Assembly (NCBI GenBank): GCA_029962745.1
Contig: CM057151.1
Location: 30,327,344 to 30,391,343, forward strand
Source of the DNA: Echinometra lucunter
Taxonomy: Eukaryota > Echinodermata > Echinoidea > Camarodonta > Echinometridae
DNA length: 64,000 nt
Direction of reading: 5' to 3'
Shown here: positions 57,647 to 64,000 of the stretch, in pieces
Layout of the letters: the number at the start of each line of letters is the position of its first letter
Numbering within the stretch: the stretch's first letter is position 1
Notes under the pieces: generated by a model
What the model saw: only the letters and a program-made list of their open reading frames with translations
What the model was told of the DNA's origin: nothing
The model's database searches: none
Program-made: the position numbers and the translations under genes

Positions 57647-58128
57647 TTAAAGGCATTGGTTAACATTGTTATAATAATAAAAAAAAACTCATTTTGCTAC
57701 TTGAAAATGGGATAAACTTAAGGGTTATAGTGTAAAAATACCAGTCTGAAAGTTTCAAAGAATAATATCCACAGGAAGTATTTTTTAATATTAGAAATGT
57801 GAACCAATGTTTGAAAAATATATAAGGGTCGGTTGCACAGACTTGAAATAAGGAGTGCGCATGTGCACATGGCTCACCAGACCGTACTGTGTGTACTGGC
57901 GTATCATGCGGAGGGAGGCAATCAACATTTTCTTAACTCGAGCAAAGCGGTCCTCTTATTCAGTGTCTCTGAGACCAAAAATAATAAAATGGCTGTTTGT
58001 GTCTTACTAACAGTTTTTCATTCCAAATTATGGTTGGTTTCAGGGATTTTTTAGTACAAATACAAGTACTCATCTCAGTTTGAGAATTTTTCTAAATTGA
58101 CTGCTCACAAATTTAGCCAATGCCTTCA
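57647..58128 (-). mobile_element. ~480-bp MITE with TTAAAGGCATTGG ends, copy 2
   Basis: ATTAAAGGCATTGGTTAAC at the left and TTTAGCCAATGCCTTCAA at the right. The body is the reverse complement of 22711-23204: ATGGGATAAAC, GGAAGTATTTTTTAATATT, GGGTCGGTTGCACAGAC, GTCTCTGAGACC, CATTCCAAATTATGGTTGG. Confidence 0.85.
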
Positions 58129-58367
58129 AGTAATCTTCTTCCTGTAATGCCATACTTTGTGGAAATGATCACCGAATCTAACCAAATATTGCTTATCATC
58201 TTTTGTCATTCCAAAATTTGCAACCCTCTTCAAAATGAAACCCGATAAGGAAAAGTTAAAAAGCCTCTGTTTGCTAGGACTTCCTTCCTGCTGTTTTCGC
58301 TTTCATATGGGAAGTAAATATTTCTACTACTAGGAAATGAAATGCAGTTTTGAACTGACACATAGCC

Positions 58368-58594
58368 TACTGTAAAGGCTATTATTTTTTCGCGTGATTA
58401 AATTTTCGCGGTGATCGACCCAAGAACATATTTGTGGGTTCTTAAATTCGCGCTGCGCAATTACTCACTAACAAAAGTGCAAGATTTGATGTGATATTTC
58501 AATGCATATGAAATAATCGCAAGTTCTAGAATTCGCGCTTGCCAAAAAATAGCGTGATAATCAATGTACTACGAATATTTCTGCATTTACAGTA
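58368..58594. mobile_element. 227-bp MITE with TACTGTAAA / TTTACAGTA ends
   Basis: The ends TACTGTAAAGGCTATTA and ATTTCTGCATTTACAGTA are inverted repeats. The internal words TTTTCGCGTGATTAA, TTCGCGGTGATCG, ATTCGCGCTGCG and ATTCGCGCTTGCC recur in both orientations. It is probably related to the degenerate element at 6235-6880. Confidence 0.75.
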
Positions 58595-59021
58595 TTCAAA
58601 ACAAACACTACAATCCTCACTAACCATTACCTGAAAGTCATCGTATGCTCTTCATATTTCCTATTCATTTCATCTTTTCTTACAAAGATGATATTGCCTA
58701 GTGAGTGCTGAAGAACTGTAATTCAAACCCAAGCATATACAAATAAACCCTCTACAATCATACAGGCAATAGGATAAATAGCAATAATGGTTCCTCTTTC
58801 AGATTTTGCTGAAATTTTGTGGATTTTTTCGCTAGAGGCAAAATACCATGAAAACTTCTCACATAGAAAATATGGTCCAGTCAGTATACATAAAATATCA
58901 AATGTGCATCGTGGGCTGTGGATACCGAAAGAATTGCATTGCCCCATCAACGGACATCATTTCCAGCAAAAGCTCCAAATAATACAGCTCCATTCACCCT
59001 TGGCTCAGTGAACAGCTTAGA

Positions 59022-59436
59022 TATAATAATATATGCAATTTGTTAGGCGCCATATCCATCTCATAAGAGATGCTCAAGGCGCACGAGTGAAGGGGGGCAA
59101 ACAAAATTACAAGTAACAGAAAATCATTGATAAAATGAGTTAAAGAGGTACGTTTTTAGTTTAATCTTAAATGTTTCCACACGCTTGCTATCCCGGATCT
59201 CTTGTGGGAGGGAATTCCATAGGGAGGGCCCCGCATGGTTGAATGCCCTTTCCCCCCACTTTGTTTTACATTTTGTAACTCTAAGAAGACCAGAGTCACT
59301 GGAGCGTAGAAGCCTAGATGGTGTGTAGGTGTGAATGAGAGCAGAGTTGTACTGTGGAGCAGAGCCATGAACTGAGTGATATACCAGTAAAAGGATTTTG
59401 AATTTGACACGTTCACTCATGGGCAACCAATGTAAA
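59022..59436 (-). mobile_element. 5'-truncated non-LTR retrotransposon (LINE) 3' end
   Basis: The minus-strand frame ending at 59124 carries, from 59435 on, the typical reverse-transcriptase-ORF C-terminus: LHWLPMSERVKFKILLLVY, SAPQYNSALIHTYTPSRLLR, SSDSGLLRV, WGERAFNHAGPSLWNSLPQE, then RVETFKIKLKTYLF. This tail is shared by CR1/L2/Jockey-type elements. The 3' UTR (59022-59123) has CGCCTTGAGCATCTCTTATG, GGCGCC and an AT-rich end. The endonuclease and RT palm are absent; this is a dead-on-arrival copy truncated from the 5' side. The frame itself has no stop. Confidence 0.88.
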
Positions 59437-60130
59437 GATGCAGCTGCAAAATAATACACATTAATGGGAAGTGGTAGTGAAAAAAAAGTTGTTGCATGGA
59501 ACAAAAACCCCAACAACTACTTTCATTTTGACCCAATATCTTATGTACCACTGGCAGATAAGCAATTTGCTTCGCAGTTTTAAAACTTATTCGTCACCGG
59601 TTTTCAAACTGTTGTATCTCCTGTACTTATGCCAGAGCGCGAACACTACACGAAACCAATGAAGAATTGTACCTATTATGAATCATACATACGTCACAGA
59701 GTGATCTAAGTTGATGTACGTACTGTCAAGCGGTTCCATGACAGTTGCTACGGCCACAGTTGCTCTCATGGAAGCCTACCATAAAACCTAACTCCAAACC
59801 TAACGCTAAGCTTAATCCTTATCCCCACATTATTCTGAACCAAAACCCACCATAACCCCATGTCTTCGGAGAAATTAAGACAGGAGCAATTGTCACAAGA
59901 GCAAATGTCATGTAACCTGTAAAGCAGAATACCCACATGTCTGATCTCATGATGCATTTTAGGAAATTAAAACGTTTTTTTCCCTGGCCTTTTTGGCCCA
60001 ACTTTACTTATCTGTTGGTCATAAGAAACAGGATTCTACGGCAAAATTACCCTTACGGTACTTCATTTTTCCACAGCAATGTTTTGAGGCTACATACATG
60101 TATAGCCTGATGTGAGAACAAAGAACTCTG
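59437..60130. other. Downstream flank of the minus-strand exon; no gene seen
   Basis: This would be 3' UTR or intergenic DNA for the exon at 60131-60349. I saw no canonical AATAAA on the minus strand here. The repetitive words CATAAAACCTAACTCCAAACCT, CTAACGCTAAGC and CCATAACCCC (59780-59860) make a short TAACC-like low-complexity patch. Confidence 0.5.
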
Positions 60131-60349
60131 TTATCTGGCAATAAGCTGCTTCACATCCTCACTGCCTCTATCAAGTCCAAGCTGCTTCAGAGCTCTCGTG
60201 AAGTGCGATGGAAGTGGAGCGACCATTGTAACATCCTGATTACCGGCCCACTCTGGTAGGACCATACAATGAAGGTGTAGGAACAGGGGTAGAAGTGAGA
60301 CCTGCTGATTGGTTATAAGCAGGGCCTTTCTTATACCAGGACTAAGCAC
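60131..60349 (-). CDS. Probable last coding exon of an unidentified minus-strand gene
   Basis: Read on the minus strand, a pyrimidine-rich tract and TTCTGCAG at 60350-60357 precede a 219-nt frame: VLSPGIRKALLITNQQVSLL, PLFLHLHCMVLPEWAGNQDV, TMVAPLPSHFTRALKQLGLD, RGSEDVKQLIAR, then TAA. The composition is protein-like (mixed hydrophobic and charged, no low complexity) and denser in GC than the surroundings. The frame starts exactly in phase 0 at the acceptor, and the frame upstream of it becomes AT-rich intron translation. The LLPLFLHLHCMVL stretch looks like an amphipathic helix of a helical-repeat protein, but I cannot name the family. It is convergent with GNAI. Upstream exons would lie beyond 60350, possibly outside the window. 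Confidence 0.6.
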   Translation of the reverse strand: MLSPGIRKALLITNQQVSLLPLFLHLHCMVLPEWAGNQDVTMVAPLPSHFTRALKQLGLDRGSEDVKQLIAR

Positions 60350-60567
60350 CTGCAGAATATAAAGAATAGAATAAATCAAAGTGCTGGTAAAATTATGATC
60401 CGATCTTTTGATGTCTTCTTTAAATTTTTCACCAAGTACTGTAAAAAATCTGAACAATATCAGAAAGTTGCCTATGAGAAAATTATACGTTGTTTGTCTC
60501 AATGTATTATTGCATGTCAATGAAGACTTAGTACATGTACAAATAACCAGTATATTAAATGCAAACC

Positions 60568-60869
60568 ATGGGGGTGTTTCACAAAGACTAAGATTGACTC
60601 AAATCATTCTTAACTATGGCAGGCCATTCATGTCACTGTTTGCTTTCACCATCGGTCTCTCAAGGGATGTGCAAATCAAATTTGAAGAATTTACCTTTTG
60701 TTTTGTTTTCTTCATCAATAAACTATAAAAAATTGTCACTTCTGCAGATTTGTGACCATGATTTGCAAATCCTTTGAGAGATCCATGGTGAAAGAAAACA
60801 GTGGCATAAATGGCCAGGCACAGTTAAGTGCGATTTTAGTCAATCTTAGTGTTTTTGAAAAACCCCCAT
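60568..60869. mobile_element. Palindromic MITE with ATGGGGGTGTTTC ends
   Basis: ATGGGGGTGTTTCACAAAGA at 60568 and GTTTTTGAAAAACCCCCAT ending 60869 are inverted, with AAGATTGACTCAAATCATTC / GATTTTAGTCAATCTTAG and CTATGGCAGGCCATTCATG / TAAATGGCCAGGCACAG inside. It is related to 33511-33827. Confidence 0.78.
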
Positions 60870-60883
60870 ATACTAACCTATTC

Positions 60884-61195
60884 ATGACAAAATACCACAT
60901 TTTGTGGTTTGGCCCAATAATTTTTTATGATAAGCCCTGTAAAACGTACCAAATACAAAAATACATGAGCAGAAAAAACAAGAAATTTACAAAAACTGTT
61001 TGCCATTTAGGTTGTGTCAGTATCTGCCATTTCATGCTAATTTTTCTTTAAAGGAAAATAAGCGCTAAAAGTTTTTGACATCATGATACATATCAACAAA
61101 CTTTCTGTCAATTTATATTAATGTCAGATACATGACCTTTTATAAGAAAAGTGTAGCCCTAAAAGAAAAATAATGAGGTTGCCAAATTGGATGAC
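60884..61195 (+). mobile_element. Diverged partial copy of the TTAA-flanked MITE
   Basis: CCTATTCATGACAAAATACC, CATTTTGTGGTTTGGCCCAA, TACATGAGCAGAAAAAACAA and TTTCTGTCAATTTATATTAA parallel 17681-18089 in the same orientation, with internal deletions (the TTGGCAATGTG segment) and no right terminus. Confidence 0.75.
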
Positions 61196-61328
61196 ATTTG
61201 ATTTTTGAAAGAAGCCATTCAATGGAAACCTTACACAAGAGAAGACATTCGATGACGAGAACACTTATTATTACACAAATTCATGAAGCCATAGAAAAAG
61301 CCCTACAACTCCGGACTCTCCGTGACAT

Positions 61329-61405
61329 TAATAATAATAATAATAATAATACATAGGATTTCTATAGCGTCTTTTCCATTTTGATTAAATGCTCAAGGCG
61401 CTTTA
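61329..61405 (-). repeat. LINE/SINE 3' end with ATT/AAT microsatellite
   Basis: (AAT)n followed by ACATAGGATTTCTATAGCG and AAATGCTCAAGGCGCTTTAA. On the minus strand this reads GCGCCTTGAGC ... CGCTATAGAAAT(ATT)n, a tail like that at 59022-59123. Confidence 0.7.
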
Positions 61406-61899
61406 AAAATAAAAAAAAAATACAGATAAACAAAGAATGCCTAACGACATTACAACACAGAAAAGAAAAAGAAAATGTCTGTCTTCAAACCTAGTACCAG
61501 CAATTTAACCACATAGAGCAAATGACGGCGGCAAAAATTAAAAAAAAAAAATTACTGGAGTAAATGAGAGGCCTGTCACAATATTTGCATGCCCCATTCA
61601 CACGTGAGATAGTAAACAGTTTAAAAGGCCCCAAAAAACAAACAAACAAAAAGTAAAGTAAAATAAGATAGCCCTATGCACGGTGTGCTTCATAAATCTA
61701 TAAAAAGATTTACACTTACCCTATCTTGCATTAAATGATCTAGTTCCTGAATATATTTCATCCTTTCTAACACACACTCCACACGAGTCATTTAATGAGC
61801 ATTAAATGATCTCGCTTAATATGAATTATATTTCATCTCTTCTAACAAAGGCTGCACAAGGCATTCTGGTTTACACTTATCAAGTAATGTTAGGCTTTA

Positions 61900-62175
61900 G
61901 AAAGTCTGGACTAAAATACTTTAGGGATAGAGCATGTCAGTAGCTCTTCTTTTGTGGAATGAATTACCCTTTTCTCTTCAAATGGCTAATACCCTTCACA
62001 CTTTTCAGATCAGCCTTAAAACTCACCTTACGCATATTGTTCAATTCTTTGTTCTTCCGTCAACTTTCATTTCTTTAACTTTACATATGTTGATTTCTGT
62101 TTAAGTATCTAATTTAAATTATTTTGTATGCACTTTGAGCATCTCTAAAGATGGATAAGTTTGTTTTATAATAAA
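61900..62175 (+). pseudogene. Decayed LINE C-terminus and 3' UTR
   Basis: From 61940 the frame reads VALLLWNELPFSLQMANTLH, TFQISLKTHLTHIVQF, which corresponds to the LWNSLPxEIR..FKxxLKTYLF tail of the LINE at 59 kb. The preceding LKYFRDRAC segment (about 61911) is in another frame, so at least one frameshift has occurred. The 3' part ends CTTTGAGCATCTCTAAAGAT and AATAAA at 62170. It comes from a different subfamily than the 59-kb copy. Confidence 0.75.
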
Positions 62176-63110
62176 CATGCCTATCAGTGTAAAATACGGC
62201 TATCAGTGAGTATTCATTTGGACTAACGTGACAGTTGGCATAGCTATATTTTTACCTATTTTTCAAATTCTTATCACACATTTAGAGGTTGCCAATTTGC
62301 AAAATGATTTTTCATGGCATGCAAAAAAGAGGCATAGACAGTAGTAAAATGAAGGAATATAGCAATGTAAAGGATATTGCAATATATAGGGCAGCTGCAG
62401 TGGAAATGTTGATCTTTCAAATTAGAACTGATTTACTGCTACTGTAATTTGGAGACAATTCAACAACAGCTTGATTCTCAGAAATTTTTCACCCTTATGG
62501 TTCGTTCACGTGTCGTAAATTGTGTAAAAAAAAAAATGATACATGCCACATTCTCAAATCTTTGAACACACACAGGTAAGTGAGCATATGCCACTCATTT
62601 GCAACAACTTTATTTTCTGAGGGTTCCACAAACAACAAGCAATTGCTTTTAAGTGGATCCCTCCATTTCCACAGAAATCAGTAATTCATAATAATTTATT
62701 CTAATTGTTTATCGATATGTTCACTCATGAAAGAAAAAAGAAAAAAATATTATGTATATCTTCATTTCACATTGTTTGTATAATTCATATCCATGCAATG
62801 TCATTGTATTTACTTTCTGTTGGAAATGAATAAATATGAGTTTGAAATATTGGATTTGAATCTGAATTCTTACTTGCTGTTCTTTAAGAAAACGTAAAAC
62901 ACCATATGTTCTTTTAAACATGGCTCACTTCTGTATGTCTGAATGAGCCCTTAGTGCTACAACTTAAACTCTAAATCATGCCAAATCATATGCGACCCTC
63001 CACCACAAAATGACCAATAAGTCACAGCTGCAGTTTTAGAGTAAGCAACTTAAATAGAGAGCTTGGGGTTGAAAAGCTGATTTTAGGTTTTCATATTTTC
63101 TGATAGCTTA

Positions 63111-64000
63111 CAGTTGTGCTCAGAAGTATTCATACCCCTAAGAAAATATGTGTTTTTTGCATTTTTCATAAAAATGAAAGCTGAACTAGGATAACTTGCA
63201 TAGTAGTTAAATACTACTAGACATTATCTACAAAAGCATTCTGATTTTATTTTCATCTCATTTGCATAATAATAGAGAAGATGACTTTTCTGAATTTTCT
63301 GATGTTCAAAAGTATTCATACCCCTGTCTTTCTCAAGTATAAGACACCTTATTTTTCATAATTCAAATATTTTACTACCCCCATATGGTTTCAAGCTGGA
63401 CCCTATAATGTCAGGCATGAATACAAAAGAATTTAAGCCATGTTGCATGGTATCCAGGAAGAGGAAGTTCCTGAGATCTCAGAAATCTTCCTTCTTCTGG
63501 GGTTTATCCAGATGTTAGTTGCCATGTTGATGAAATTGATTTCAAATCAATTCAATTCAAGATTGGGGGAGGGGGGGGGGGCATTTCGCATTTTTAAAAT
63601 GAAATTTCGTTGAGAAAGTCACAGTCTTTGAATTCCAGAAATATCAGTGGTTCTATAAATTGAGAATCAGTGGCAAGATCTTTGTCAGTTCATCGGAATC
63701 GGCTTAAACTTCATCATGGTCAAGCGAAAGGAACTTAGTGACGACCTGAGATCGCGAATAGTGAATGCTCACAAAGATGGTTTGGGCTACAAGGCAATAT
63801 CCAAGCGTTTTGAGGTTCATGTGGCTACTGTCCAGAGCATCATCAGAAAGTTCAAGACTTTCAACAAAGTGGAGAACCTTAAAAGACCCAGACGGAAGCC
63901 CAAAGTCTCGGCAAGGCAAGCGAGATGTTAAGTTTGAGCTGCTGCTGTCAACCCCAGAATCACCACAAAGGAGATGCTGAAAGATCTCAATGGCCAAGGG
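63111..64000 (+). mobile_element. Tc1/mariner transposon, left part (continues beyond window)
   Basis: It begins at a TA (63109-63110) followed by CAGTTGTGCTCAGAAGTATT, then CATACCCC, a Tc1-type terminus. A second direct copy of AAGTATTCATACCCCT (63124-63139 and 63310-63325, 186 bp apart) gives the IR/DR arrangement of Sleeping Beauty-like elements. A G run at 63565 and AATTCAATTC words occupy the leader. The transposase start lies about 605 bp from the end, somewhat far for the group. The right end is outside the window. Confidence 0.9.
63716..64000 (+). pseudogene. Tc1-like transposase, N-terminal part, inactivated
   Basis: ATG at 63716 opens MVKRKELSDDLRSRIVNAHK, DGLGYKAISKRFEVHVATVQ, SIIRKFKTFNKVENLKRPRR, KPKVSARQ: the paired-type helix-turn-helix DNA-binding domain and basic RPRRKPK linker of Tc1 transposases. 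The frame is then stopped by TAA (63929) and TGA. A shifted frame continues RDVKFE, and the original frame resumes AAAVNPRITTKEMLKDLN after 63938. That pattern fits two compensating indels. The catalytic DDE domain would lie beyond the window. Confidence 0.88.

Larger units (their letters stand above)
44761..59021. other. Intergenic, repeat-dense region
   Basis: Between the GNAI 3' flank and the minus-strand gene remains I recognise only repeats, listed separately. Stretches at 50.1-51.9, 52.2-53.1 and 55.7-56.4 kb appear to be AT-rich unique DNA with G runs (50620, 51275, 51720) and no protein-like frame. Confidence 0.6.
60350..63110. other. Probable intron of the minus-strand gene, repeat-rich
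   Basis: It contains MITEs at 60568 and 60884, LINE ends at 61329 and 61940, and AT-rich DNA at 62.2-63.1 kb. No further minus-strand exon was recognised by eye. Confidence 0.45.

Overview
This is an animal (metazoan) nuclear genome window, most likely from an echinoderm and perhaps a sea urchin. The evidence is one spread-out multi-exon gene with GT-AG introns, AT-rich introns full of short TACATGTA palindromes, many small non-autonomous DNA transposons, tRNA-derived SINEs, 5'-truncated non-LTR retrotransposon ends and a Tc1-type transposon. The organism assignment is inference: the repeat styles look like those of echinoderms and related marine invertebrates. No bacterial, CRISPR or operon features were seen.

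Left two thirds (1-37551): the 3' five coding exons of a Gi-class G-protein alpha subunit gene (GNAI type) on the + strand, at 5186-5343, 12778-12906, 17463-17592, 33275-33428 and 37361-37551. They are 158, 129, 130, 154 and 191 nt, join in phase, and encode 253 residues matching positions 102-354 of the 354-residue vertebrate Gi alpha. The first 101 residues must lie upstream of base 1. The protein carries the catalytic arginine of switch I, the DVGGQ motif of switch II, the NKKD and TCAT guanine-binding motifs, and the C-terminal CGLF with the pertussis-toxin cysteine. Introns are 3.9-15.7 kb and hold at least 25 recognisable repeats.

The most unusual feature of the gene is a tandem duplication of the intron 5 acceptor plus the first ~45 nt of exon 6. 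Three acceptor/exon starts lie in a row (17207, 17330, 17463). Only the third leads into a complete exon; use of either of the first two would hit a stop codon.

37552 to about 44.7 kb: a probable long 3' untranslated region and flank, unusually poor in mobile elements up to ~42.6 kb, with several AATAAA signals. 44.7-59 kb: intergenic, repeat-dense DNA with a ~1.5 kb foldback at 47.5-49.0 kb, several large palindromic elements, piggyBac-like TTAA-flanked MITEs and simple repeats.

59-64 kb: a 5'-truncated LINE end on the minus strand (59022-59436). Next is a probable last coding exon of an unidentified minus-strand gene (60131-60349), convergent with GNAI. More MITE copies and a decayed LINE end on the plus strand follow, and then the left half of a Tc1/mariner transposon with an inactivated transposase, cut by the window edge.
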